From Exophiala sp. HKRS030 (lineage: Eukaryota > Ascomycota > Eurotiomycetes > Chaetothyriales > Herpotrichiellaceae), in the NCBI GenBank assembly GCA_023897205.1, contig JAHWDD010000001.1, forward strand, positions 6,138,001 to 6,202,000: a stretch of DNA of 64,000 nt, read 5' to 3'. Below are positions 21,667 to 32,209 of this stretch, piece by piece (position 1 is the stretch's first letter; each line of letters begins with the position of its first letter). A program made the translations under genes and the position numbers. The notes beneath the pieces were generated by a model. It worked only from the letters and a program-made list of their open reading frames with translations, ran no database searches and was not told the origin of the DNA.

Positions 21667-23498
21667 TCGGTTACGGTCCAGCTAGTGAGCAGAACTTTGT
21701 CGTCCGCAAAGAACATGGAAAAGGATACCGAAGAAATCTTTTCACAGCACTCATGCTCCTTGGGATAGTTATGAGTGATTGCCTGTGCAGGAAGATCATG
21801 TGCCCTTGTGGTTGGTCTCGCATTCATTTCCCATCAAGGTTCCTCTTGGACTGTCCTTGCGATCCATGCGAGGAAGAGGAGTCGTTTCAACATATTCCAT
21901 GCGGCAGACTGCTTTGGGAAAGTAGAATATTGAGACCAGGTGTCCCATTTTCTTAGACGTTGGATATCATGATGGTCATCGTCACATGTTAGCCATTTCT
22001 AAAAGCCCAGGACTGGGTATGCTCAGGCAGGGTCGTCCTTCAGAATACTGGTCGAAGCAAAGATAAGGAACAATTCTCACAAGTGACAATAATGGACACG
22101 CCTAGGTATCTCGTGACAATGATAGATGGTGCTGAGTCTCAACAAATTTGAGCACATTTCATTGGACAGTAAAAGGGATCATGACGCATTGAATGCCCTT
22201 ACAGCGGAAGCACATGTCGTTGAAATAAGGTGCAGGCGATATCATATGATATTTATTTATCGAATGATTGCATATCGAGAAGGGTGTGTCTAGTATCTGG
22301 TTTGGCACAATTGGGCAGTATGGTGATGTTCAACAAAACGTGACTTGGGCGGAGAAAAGGAATGGGGTAAGGAAGATGGGTGGCTGCGGGATGTCTGAGG
22401 AGTACCCAGGTACTTAGCTTTACCTGTTGACTACAGCCTGAAGTCAGGTACCAAGGTACCCAACTATTTTCACTGCAGGCACACTCTCGGCCTATCGGCC
22501 TATTGGCGTGGGTGTAATACGATAAACGAAGGAAACGAAGTACGAGACTGAATTCTTGGAGTCTCACGAGTCTTTCGCTGGTCCCTGAACGCCCAACATC
22601 TTTTAAGTTGCGGCTCCCCCGTCCAACTGTCAAGCGCACGTCGGAGCTCCAGACCCGAAGATCTCACGCACTGCCGACCCCAGCGTTTCTTGGTCCTTGG
22701 ATCCTTGAGTCCTTTTCAATTTCGGGTAGGCAATGACTTCCAAGGCCCTCAAAGTCGGAGGCTCGGGTGACATGGAGGAGGACATCAAGTCAGACAGGCT
22801 CTATTCTTGTTCCGAGCCTCACTCTCCACGACTCTTATAGAGCATTCCTGACTGTCTTTTCCGATTCCTCACCGACTTGCCAAACAGCGGAAAAAAGTTG
22901 ACGAGTGGAATGACACGGACCCAAACCGTGCTTTCCCAGTTATTGTGATCGTTCCTTCTAGTCTGATTCTAGCGCAGGCACCGAAAGAGCATCAGCCAAT
23001 AAAACTTCCACCTAATATCTTGGCGGCTACTAAGTCGTGATCGTCCCCATGAAAGTCGTGGGCTAGTGACGTGTGCTTCCCCAACAAAAATCATCTTCGA
23101 ACAATGCCGGCCGAACGATCTCCAAAGTCTGGCCTGATGGATTGTTTCGAGAGACTTTGAGATGGTATGAGAAAGACAAAGCAAAACAGAAATTGAATGA
23201 CACACTGTCCCTATTCAACGAATGAGAACCCTTCCATCTGAAAAACTAGATCCAGGGACTCTGGCCCTCGGCTTCCTCTGATATTTTCTCACTGCCATTC
23301 GCTCCGTTCTCTGACCGTCAATACCGCCGCCTACTTCCCTTCCCCACAATTCACCTCAACATATCTCAAACGCTGGTCGAGCTCGCCCCTTCATATATGT
23401 GCACTGCTGACCTTCCTCCCTCTGCTTCCTCACACTCTTTCATTCCAACATTCACTTCATCTTACTGGCATTCTCGTTGATCTGTATCACAGTTCAAC
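21667..23498. other. Intergenic with the desaturase promoter
   Basis: No gene seen. The last 280 bp (about 23220-23498) are pyrimidine-rich with a CATATATG element near 23395, as expected for a strongly expressed gene. A GTAC-palindrome cluster lies at 22402-22461. Confidence 0.5.
22402..22461. repeat. Paired GGTACC-type palindromes
   Basis: GTACCCAGGTAC (22402-22413) and GGTACCAAGGTACCC (22447-22461) are near-palindromes 33 bp apart, with TACCTG between. Role unknown. Confidence 0.5.
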
Positions 23499-24939
23499 AT
23501 GCCTTCATCTCAGCCCACTGCTGGCCATTTGGCTGTCAAGCCCGAATTCCAATCCTCGCAGCCCTCACCCATGGCCAAACCCTCAGAGCCCAACCGAAAC
23601 TCCAACTATGACCCCAAGAAGGTCCATATCACCGAAACCCCCATGACCCGATCCAACTGGTACAAGCACGTCAACTGGCTCAACGTCTACCTCATCGTGG
23701 GAATTCCACTATACGGTTGCATCCAGGCCTTCTGGGTTCCTTTGCAGGCCAAGACTGCCGTCTGGGCTGTCCTGTATTACTTCGCCACTGGATTGGGAAT
23801 CACTGCCGGGTACCACAGACTCTGGGCCCATACCTCGTACTCTGCGACCCTTCCTTTGAGAATCTTCCTTGCTGCCGTTGGTGGAGGAGCTGTTGAGGGA
23901 TCAATCAGATGGTGGGCAAGAGACCACCGAGCTCATCATCGATACACCGACACCGACAAGGATCCCTACTCTGTTCGAAAGGGTCTCCTCTACTCTCACT
24001 TCGGCTGGATGCTCATGAAACAAAACCCAAGCGTATTGGCCGTACCGATATCTCCGATCTCAACGAAGATCCCGTCGTTATCTGGCAGCACAAGAATTAC
24101 CTCAAAGTCGTCCTCTTCATGGGATTGATCCTACCAACACTTGGTGCAGGTATCGGCTGGGTGATTGGTGGGGTGGTTTCATCTATGCCGGCATTCTTCG
24201 AATCTTCTTCGTTCAGCAAGCCACTTTCTGTGTCAACTCATTGGCTCACTGGCTTGGAGACCAGCCGTTTGACGACCGCAATTCTCCACGTGATCATGTC
24301 ATCACTGCCTTGGTCACCCTTGGAGAAGGATACCATAACTTCCACCACGAGTTCCCATCGGATTATCGCAATGCTATTGAATGGCATCAATATGACCCCA
24401 CAAAATGGTCCATCTGGGTCTGGAAGCAACTCGGTCTTGCCTACGATCTGAAGCAATTCCGCAGCAACGAAATCGAGAAGGGTCGTCTCCAACAGTTGCA
24501 GAAGAAACTTGATCAGAAGCGATCCAAACTCGATTGGGGTGTGCCTTTGGATCAATTGCCCGTTATGGAATGGGACGATTTCGTCGACCAAGCCAAGAAT
24601 GGACGTGGTCTTGTTGCCATTGCTGGAATTGTTCACGATGTCACCGACTTCATCAAGGATCACCCTGGTGGAAAGGCCATGATCAGCTCTGCGCTAGGCA
24701 AAGACGCCACTGCCATGTTCAACGGTGGTGTGTATATGCACAGCAATGCTGCTCACAATCTGTTGTCAACCATGAGAGTTGGTGTGATTCGTGGAGGTTG
24801 TGAAGTCGAGATCTGGAAGAGATCACAACAGGAAGCCAAGGGCGAAGTGCCAAGAGATAGCTCAGGAGAGCGTATCGTGCGAGCTGGCTACCAACCCACA
24901 AAAGTGATCCAGAATGTGACGACAGCTGGCGCTGCATGA
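23499..24939 (+). CDS. OLE1: Stearoyl-CoA delta-9 desaturase with fused cytochrome b5, two frame breaks
   Basis: An ER-membrane enzyme that introduces the delta-9 double bond into palmitoyl- and stearoyl-CoA, using a di-iron centre and its own C-terminal cytochrome b5. Histidine boxes are visible: HRLWAH (about residue 107), [16 protein letters not shown], and [27 protein letters not shown]. The cytochrome b5 domain holds the haem motif DHPGGKAM (about residue 388). The reading is continuous only if one base is supplied at each of two places. The C run 24026-24028 breaks [20 protein letters not shown]. The G run 24159-24161 breaks [19 protein letters not shown]. With both, 480 residues result, the normal family length. 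Both breaks are at short homopolymers and everything else is intact, so consensus errors are more likely than pseudogenisation of a usually essential gene. No introns. Confidence 0.95.
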
Positions 24940-25925
24940 GAGGTTCAGCCTGGAGAATGAAATTGAATGTCGTAAACTAGCGAATGTATCACGTTTGGCG
25001 TCTGGTGGTTTCCGGGATTGGTTTGCAATGATGAGAAACATCTGACCCAGTGGGTGGGCAAAATACCCTTTATATCGATCCCTTCAATGAAACATGTCAT
25101 CAATGATAAGCATGAATAAATGCATCAAGATATGATTCTTTCGTATGTGAAATGGAATGTCAGCCTCGTACGTAAGTGTGAACCGTCAAAAAGTGATGTG
25201 TTGGGTGAGACGAATTCCAGAGTCAACTACTTAGTTAGGCGTTTACAGGTCCTGGTGCAGCGAACAGCTGTTGCATGTGCCTTGGTGACCGTACAAGGCA
25301 CGTGGATGAGAAGGACAGTATCTCTCATTAACCAATCAAATACTAGTTAGGTACTATGCTAGTCTGTCTTCCATAGACCTCCATATACCCACGATGATAC
25401 GTTCATGTACGGAGCATGCAGGTAACTCGGTGGGCAATGGGCAGAGGGTGGCGTGCCTGAGGCGCCCAAGGAACCCGATATGTTTAAGCCCAAAATCCCC
25501 TCGTCCCAGACTCACCCGCCCAAGCCAGTAACAACCGAAACCATCGATTGGATTTCTAATTGTGCCAACCCCCGAGGTGACATGTCGTGCATCTAAAGGC
25601 ATCCATCACCTTCCAAGGCTGACTCGCCCGCGAAGTTCGCGTCTCGTTGGCAATTCTCCTGCCTCTGCGGCTGCACTTTTTTTCGTCGCCGTTCATTGAT
25701 GCTTCCAACCATGTTGGTCTAAAACTCCTGGTTTGTTTGCTTTGTACAAAATTCCGCCGCACAGTCGCTGACCTGGCCCTCTTAACCTACCCCGCCTCGG
25801 CTTGCCATTTCCCCAGACTGACTCTGGAAGGCGAATCGATTCCGACTTCCATCTCAAATTATACACCGTAGAGTGTCAAGAGATACCTTTGTTTCCCAAC
25901 TCACCTTTACACCCTGCAGACAGCC
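24940..25925. other. Intergenic, nothing recognised
   Basis: Contains the desaturase 3' region and the promoter of the U-box gene. Short frames have no recognisable domain. Confidence 0.5.
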
Positions 25926-26942
25926 ATGTCTCTTCGAGACTTGGGAAATGAACACTTCAAGAATGGCATGTACAAGGAGGCCGAACAACTCTACACCCAA
26001 GCGTAGGTTTCTATTGACGTTGCGAGATGCTGAAACGCTCTCGCTAGCCATGTTCCATGATGAATTATTTCTTACAAATATGCTAGAATCGCCGAACACT
26101 CTCGGTCCGATCCCAAAGTCTTCTCCAATCGATCCCTGACTCGAATCAAATTGCAAGACTGGGCCGGCGCAGAATCCGATGCGCGCAAAGCCATTGAACT
26201 ATATGGAACCAAGAACAAAGCCATGGCCATGAAATCCCATTACTACCTAGCCCAATCTCTCCTGCCACAACGCCACACCGCCGAGGCCCTCGTGCAGGCC
26301 AAATATGCATACTCGCTGTGTTTGGAGAACAAGGACTCGAGTGCCGAGTTGATCAGTCAATTCATCCTCAGGGCAAAGCAGGCGGCGTGGCAAGGGCGCG
26401 AGACGGCGAGACTACGCGAGATGAACGAGACACTGGCGCTCGTCGAAGATTTGCTGCATCAGCAATTGAAAAGGGATATTCAGTCTATCGACGAGAGGTA
26501 CGAGCGGGGCGAAATCGGCGAAACGGGCAGGAATGAAGAGCGTGCCGAGTTGGAGAATGAGGCGGAACTGAGGATAACGAATATTCGGAAGGGGTTTCAG
26601 GATCCTAATGTTCCTGAATCGGTAGAAAGGGTGAGCATTACCTTTTGCGAGGCGAGACCCGTGACGTGGATCCGAAATGGAACTTTATATGCTGACATCT
26701 GTGTTCAGGTTGTTCCTGACTGGCTCGTTGATCCCATTACCTTTGAAATCATGCACGATCCCATCGTCACACCGACCGGTGTCTCGTATGAACGAGTCAG
26801 TCTTTTGAAACACATCAAAGCTTCCGGGTGTGATCCCATAACAAGGGCCCCTATACGAGCAGATCAATTGATTCCGAACGTGGCGTTGAAGAATGCGGCA
26901 TCGGAATTCTTGGATAACAACGGCTGGGCTGTTGATTGGTGA
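25926..26942 (+). CDS. CHIP-like E3 ubiquitin ligase (TPR plus U-box)
   Basis: A homologue of STUB1/CHIP, a co-chaperone ligase that binds Hsp70/Hsp90 C-termini through TPRs and ubiquitinates clients through its U-box. Exons are 25926-26002, 26087-26630 and 26709-26942, giving 284 residues. The TPR region (about 1-105) starts LRDLGNEHFKNGMYKEAEQLYTQAI and continues VFSNRSLTRIKLQDWAGAESDARKAIEL and YYLAQSLL. A charged helical hairpin with coiled-coil character (about 125-200) follows. The U-box is VPDWLVDPITFEIMHDPIVTPTGVSYER...CDPITRAPIRADQLIPNVALK (about 208-275), ending NNGWAVDW. The second intron (78 nt) is a multiple of three with no stop, so its retention would insert 26 residues before the U-box. 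I removed it because the boundaries are canonical and family members lack the insert. Confidence 0.92.
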
Positions 26943-28114
26943 TCGATCTCTTCGTTTGTCTCGATCCACGGGTTATAGAAGATCGGACGCTCTGTTCCTG
27001 GAACTCTTTTGGATTGCATTTACCGGTTGGATGCGAATTGGATTAGTCGCTACTAGGCTGGGTTGGGTTTCTTGAGTGTCCCGTTCTAAGCACAATAGGT
27101 AGCTTTTTCGAGCTATCAGAGCGTGAGCGTTGGTGTTTGGAGTTTGGAGCATCACCGGTGCATGGAATGCATCGATCTGGGCATTGTTATGTGGCTCAGC
27201 ATTCGTCTCTTTGTTCTTAAGGAACCCTTCGTGTTGGATATATGAATCGCCCTCGTCACACAGGCATATACCTTCTACCAATATACTATGGTCGGAACAA
27301 AAGAATTCGGGAAATGTACAGTTGCAAGATCGAATGAACGGCCGTCCGTGTTGTACTGCCAATGCAGATGAGACGACTTCCAGTCTGTTGCATGTTGTAT
27401 AGTGTGCACCATTTTTGGGATGAACAAGAGATCCTCTTTTCATTCACATGGATGACCACCATCCCTTCAGGAGCATGACATACCTAGGCACCTTGGTATC
27501 CAACATGCCGTACGGAGTATATATTGATGCCACGTGCAGCCTCGGTGTTTTCCCCTCCCGACGTCTCAACGGTCGAGTCGGGGACGCACCTTCCTTGCCC
27601 AAGTTCACTGCCCACCTGCCCCAATTCGGCCCCAATTCTGTCCTGAATCCCGATGATGTGCCCCGCCAAACTTCTGACATCAGTTCTCGACAAACCTGTT
27701 GAGGTGCCTGCGCCTTCTTTACCCTCGACTTCTGACTTTGAATAACACATTCTACCTTCCTGAACATAAATAATTCCCACAGAACTTCAAGTCTGTCTAG
27801 AGATTTCTCGAACACTAAGGTACGTCTCATGCTATGACCCCGCTCACATTCACGCACGTTACACCCCACCTGCTATTCGTTCAACGGGTGGGACAGGCAA
27901 AGGATCCTGTGTGTGGAGGTTGAGCGAAACCTGCCTCTACTCTTGTACCCGGGGGACCACGAAACACCACTTAATACGTGCCTTCTCCTGACACTTGCAA
28001 TTCCATGTCTACGTGTCGAAGGTCCAACTGATCACAGAGCATACAGACATAGCCAATTCCCCATAATCCCAAGCCGTCACTCGAGCCCGCGCGAACAGCC
28101 CACTCTAGTACAAG
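26943..28114. other. Intergenic, nothing recognised
   Basis: Contains the promoter of the acyl-CoA-binding protein. An imperfect palindrome TACCTAGGCACCTTGGTA lies at 27481-27498. Short frames on both strands look non-coding. Confidence 0.5.
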
Positions 28115-28706
28115 ATGCCTTCCTCCGAGTTCACAACCGCTGCCAATGAGAGCCGTCAGCTCAAGGCAAAACCTGGAAATGATGAGTTGCTCGAGGTGAG
28201 TCCCAACTACCTCGTCTAGTCATCACTGGACGCACAAGGGAATCTCGGGTGGAAGAAGACGTTGGGTCCATGCAGCCTGTCGTTTGTGTCATGCGTAGAT
28301 GTGCTCCAACCTGTTGCCTCTCAAAGACACACGATGAGCGAACGCAGACAGTCAGCCCATAACGCAAACATAATTTCTCCAACAGCGACTGACGAATACT
28401 CTGCTGCAGCTGTACGCACTTTTCAAGATCGCCAATGGTGAAGATATCTCCAAAGCACCAGCACCCGGTGTATTTGACCTCAAGGTATGCCTTTCATGAC
28501 CGTCTTCCGCTGCCCACATTCGGTACACTTTCTGACAATGTGGATTAAAACAGGGCAAAGCCAAGCACAAGGCCTGGCAGAAGGAGGTTGATGCTGGAAC
28601 ATCTTCGTCAGACGCCGAATCTCGCTATATCGCTCTGATCGCAAAACTCAAGGAAAAGTACGGCTTTGATGCCAGCAAGGCTCCCGAGCCAGTTGGAGGC
28701 AACTGA
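28115..28706 (+). CDS. Acyl-CoA-binding protein
   Basis: A small cytosolic protein that binds long-chain acyl-CoA esters and buffers or ferries them for lipid synthesis. Exons are 28115-28195, 28410-28484 and 28554-28706 (introns of 214 and 69 nt), giving 102 residues. The first frame ends NDELLE and continues into LYALFKIANGEDISKAPAPGVFDLK, then GKAKHKAWQKE and YIALIAKLKEKYGF. This is the four-helix ACBP fold, with the ligand-contacting Tyr of LYxLxKxA and the K of the GKAKxxAW block present. It is too short for the open-frame threshold because of its introns. It is convergent with the Tdp1 gene. The first intron is unusually long for this window. Confidence 0.93.
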
Positions 28707-29159
28707 TCGGATCGTGTTGGGATCTCCGCAATTGTCGATCGTGGCTCCTCAGACCAACATGTGTAGCGTTTTATGCACGATGTGGAAGGGAAGGTAGCAG
28801 AGCATTGCGCACATTCCTAAAGAGGCCGCAAGTATCATAATATATTCTGCATATTGCATAGCGAAATACTCGATTGCTCTCATGCGAATAGCTATCTTTG
28901 ATATTAGCTATGTTGTCTGCCTTGGATGAACCCTGACTCTGCCACCACCCTCCCTGATGATCCCTCGGACCCTCTCCATAGATGCATGCCCTTTAAGCAC
29001 CAGCCAGACGCCCCTCATACTCGAACCATCCTCAAAGCCATCATCTACCCAAGCCGCTACATCAAGCCATTGACACTTCAATATTCTTCTTCTCCCCCTA
29101 CCTTTAAACACCGCTTGCCCTCCCTCTCCCTCTCCCTCTTGCTCTCCCTCCCGTTCTCG
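28707..29159. other. Convergent intergenic between ACBP and Tdp1 genes
   Basis: The 3' regions of two converging genes. The right end (about 29100-29160) is a CT-rich simple stretch. No gene seen. Confidence 0.5.
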
Positions 29160-31466
29160 CTAGCGCAGGAAATCTCTCGGCCACCGCCGCCCATGCCGAT
29201 CGGGAGTCTCGTACGACCCCTGCGGCGACCAGGGGAGCTCGTTCGTCGCATATGCGGTTAGCGGGAGGTCGTAGGGTAGGCGGAGACCGACTAGTGTCTG
29301 TACTGGTGCTGCTTGTGGTGGTGTTGATGCAGATAGAGATGTGGATGTCGACGCAGCCGTAGCAGTAGCCGTAGCCGTAGCCGTAGCCGTAGGTGTGAGT
29401 GTGAGTGTGAGTGGAGATGAAGACGAAGTCGTGTCGATGGGTGTGTCGCGGCCGAAGACGGGGATCATTCGGATTAAAGATGATGACGGATTTGTCGTCG
29501 TCGTCGTCGTTGCTGTTGTTGTTTGTGTCGGATTCACGGCACCAGCGCTCGATTTCGCGTCACCGTTAGCTTTTGCCTCCTTCTTTAATGGCGGCTTCTT
29601 CTCTTTCTCGTCCTTTTCGTCCTCATCATTGACTTGGTTGTCAGCGTCATCAATGTCGTCGTCGTTGTCGTCGTTGTTTCCATCCTGATCAAACTCCGGC
29701 CCAAACAGCTCCGGCCAGACTAGCACGCCGATTTCGAAACTCTGCACCACGAACTCTCCACCGTCTTTCTCACGCGTTGTTCCCCACGCTTGCGTCGATA
29801 GATTCGCGCTCGTCAGCAGAGCCCAGTCGATATCTGGTGCTGGCGGTGATGTGGATTTGTCTGTGGCTTTGTCTGTTGGGTTTCCTTGGTACGGTGAGGC
29901 GCGGAATTGAATGTATGTTTTGATGTGTGGCGCTGCTTGGTGTCGTTGGGCGTGTGTACTGTTGGTGGTATCGCTGGTGGTGGTGGCAAGATTGGTATGC
30001 TGAGAGGCCTTTGTCCACTGGCATAGCGATGGGCGGAGGAGGGCGATTTGTCTCAGGTGCGCAGCTGATTGCGCTTTGGTGTGGATCGATATGCCAGATG
30101 TGTAGCCGTCGAGCGAGGATGAGACGTTGGTCGGGGTGGGGTAGATTATTGATGTGTGCTTGAGCAAAGATGTTGTGTTGATATTGGTAGCCGATGAGCT
30201 GGCAGTTTTAGTGGGTTTGGTGGCTGACACAGCTGAGTTTGGCAGCAATATCGAGGTCAAAAACCGGTCGAGCCATTTCTGGCTCAGGGTGGCGATTGAT
30301 GAGACCTGGATTACAAGATGACGGTTTGACGTATCAAGAGAAGCAACTCGCGCCGTTCTTGCAGATTCAATGGATCGTAAAGCTCGTGCGAGGGCAGGAT
30401 ATCCCCATAACTTCTGACGAGGATCTTCTTCCTTGGTGTTCTCCGTCCTGGTAGCAGTACTCTCACCCGTGGCGGTTTGTATCTTCGATGGAATTGACGC
30501 TATGAGCGCGCCTCGAATGGCACCGAAGTCAAATGTCGACAGTTGTGCTCGCAGGCTTTTTGTCTTTGAGCCATAGCCTGAGAGATATGCCAGAAGATCA
30601 TGTTTGAATCGAGATCCTGATCCGATACGTCCCAGTTTGGATGGTGATGGCACGCCATTGATAACAGTCTTTGGTAGCTTCGGAGATGACCAAACGGCCT
30701 GTGTCAGATTCGTCCAGTCCTGAGCAAGCATGTTTGCTGTATGGATAATCACCTGCGCTTGGTCGTCATGAGTAAACAAGACAAACATTTTACTGTGATG
30801 AGTTCCGAATGGATCTGGAAGATAGGCAGTCAGGGCTTCGACATTGGGCCAGCGACGACATGCGTCTTCGATGCCGATTCTGTTCCCGTCTTCCTTTTTC
30901 CAAGATCCATGCACAATCTTGACTTTCACCAAGGACCGCACATCAGCGTCGAAATGATTCATGAGCCAATCCACGTCAAAGCAGAAGTTGAAAACCCATG
31001 CCTCACTAATTAGTGGGTCTCCTAGAATGTCGTGTAGACCAATAGTGTCGACATTTTGATTGCTGGGAAGGTCGCGGATACGTGTCAACGTGAATGGCGA
31101 TTTGATTATTCTGGTGCTTGTTGAGGACGATCTCCTATCAATGGTGATTTGAGGTCCTTCGCCTCGTAGAGATGCGTCACGCCCATCAACTTTGCGACTT
31201 TGGGACGGAGGAACGATCTGAGTGGGTTTTGCGACCTTTGGAAGTTCTTCAGCCTTGGGTAGCACCTTAGATGTAATCTTGGCTGAATCTTCCCGGGGCG
31301 TGCTGGCACTGGGGCGAAGACGACCAGGCGGAGAGATGGACCTTGATATTGAATTGAGGAATGCTGCACGGCTCTGTCGGATCGAGGCTGCGTCAAGGTT
31401 AGTACTCCCAGACGATGGCGAGCGTTCACTGTCCAACCTCTGGCGCTTGGACGGTCGTGAGGCCAT
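29160..31466 (-). CDS. TDP1: Tyrosyl-DNA phosphodiesterase 1
   Basis: A nuclear repair enzyme that hydrolyses the phosphotyrosyl bond of stalled topoisomerase I-DNA adducts. A single exon of 768 residues; the start is taken at the ATG at 31466 (MASRPSKRQRLD, a basic nuclear-import-like head), since the frame upstream has no better context. The first HKD motif is PFGTHHSKMFVLF with His224 and Lys226, followed by QVIIHTANMLAQDWTNLTQAVW. The second is HIKTYIQF (about residue 513), with DWALLTSANLSTQAWG. The C-terminus LPYDLPLTAYATNELPWS is typical. Between the second motif and the C-terminus lies a low-complexity insert of about 130 residues (Asp/Asn runs, Thr runs, Ala-Thr dipeptides), encoded by simple repeats at 29340-29700. 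The catalytic parts are complete. Confidence 0.94.
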   Translation of the reverse strand: MASRPSKRQRLDSERSPSSGSTNLDAASIRQSRAAFLNSISRSISPPGRLRPSASTPREDSAKITSKVLPKAEELPKVAKPTQIVPPSQSRKVDGRDASLRGEGPQITIDRRSSSTSTRIIKSPFTLTRIRDLPSNQNVDTIGLHDILGDPLISEAWVFNFCFDVDWLMNHFDADVRSLVKVKIVHGSWKKEDGNRIGIEDACRRWPNVEALTAYLPDPFGTHHSKMFVLFTHDDQAQVIIHTANMLAQDWTNLTQAVWSSPKLPKTVINGVPSPSKLGRIGSGSRFKHDLLAYLSGYGSKTKSLRAQLSTFDFGAIRGALIASIPSKIQTATGESTATRTENTKEEDPRQKLWGYPALARALRSIESARTARVASLDTSNRHLVIQVSSIATLSQKWLDRFLTSILLPNSAVSATKPTKTASSSATNINTTSLLKHTSIIYPTPTNVSSSLDGYTSGISIHTKAQSAAHLRQIALLRPSLCQWTKASQHTNLATTTSDTTNSTHAQRHQAAPHIKTYIQFRASPYQGNPTDKATDKSTSPPAPDIDWALLTSANLSTQAWGTTREKDGGEFVVQSFEIGVLVWPELFGPEFDQDGNNDDNDDDIDDADNQVNDEDEKDEKEKKPPLKKEAKANGDAKSSAGAVNPTQTTTATTTTTTNPSSSLIRMIPVFGRDTPIDTTSSSSPLTLTLTPTATATATATATAASTSTSLSASTPPQAAPVQTLVGLRLPYDLPLTAYATNELPWSPQGSYETPDRHGRRWPRDFLR
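29353..29414 (-). repeat. Hexanucleotide microsatellite inside TDP1
   Basis: GTAGCC-type units (29353-29392, one imperfect) followed by GTGAGT units (29393-29414, + strand). They encode alternating Ala-Thr then Leu-Thr dipeptides in the TDP1 insert. Length variation here would be in frame. Confidence 0.75.
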
Positions 31467-32209
31467 GATGATACACCTGACTTTGTGCAACTGTGGCACG
31501 GAGGAAGCTAGAGGCTGAAGCTTCGAGTGAAGTGATAGAGAGGCAAATAGCCCCATCAACAGATGTTGAGGCTAGATCTACAGACGTGGTGACATTTGGA
31601 TCCAGGATTCGTCAAATTGAATCGCCGTTGAAGATTCCAGGAGTCCAGGCACCTACCCTAGTTTGGAGGCAGTCACCAGATCATGTGATTCCCACACCCT
31701 CGAATTGACCCTACGCTTTTGTTTCACGTTATCGTTAAATTGGAAAACGTCACAGTGTGAGATCCGGTCTTCATTGACAATGAGAACGTTGTTGACTCAG
31801 GGGCGCCATTGATAAGATTGATTAATTGTAAGAAATAGGCAATCTGGCCTAAATGCCGCCTACGGAGTGGAAGCTCATGCCGCCGGATGTCGGGAAATAT
31901 CCCACCATCCTACCCCTGTACAAGGCTGAACAGCCCCTGGTCATAGAAATTCAACCCAAGGCCAACTTCTTCGCCGAACATGTACATGGGAATCATCTCA
32001 TCGGTGTCTACTTAAGTTTTGTCGACACCCAAATTGAGCATTTCGGTCCTCTTCACGGTTCCAGTCTTCTTGCTTGCCGGTTTCGTCCGGAAACTCTTTA
32101 ATCACTCCAGAAAAGACATTTCTCCTTCAGTTTATCATGTAATCCTAATTTAACTCCCAGGATATCGGGTATCCTAATCGATTCCGATCCGACTCTCGTC
32201 TCCAATAAC
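31467..32209. other. Intergenic, nothing recognised
   Basis: TDP1 promoter side and the 3' side of the DIP5-like permease. An 82-codon frame at 31853-32101 (+) has no recognisable feature and is not called. Confidence 0.5.

Noticed and set aside
24026..24161. Programmed ribosomal frameshifting as the reason for the OLE1 breaks
   Set aside because: No slippery heptamer with a downstream structure is evident, and the same pattern occurs in unrelated genes at plain C/G runs.
31853..32101. 82-codon frame between TDP1 and the DIP5-like permease
   Set aside because: No recognisable motif and it lies in the expected promoter/3' space of neighbours.
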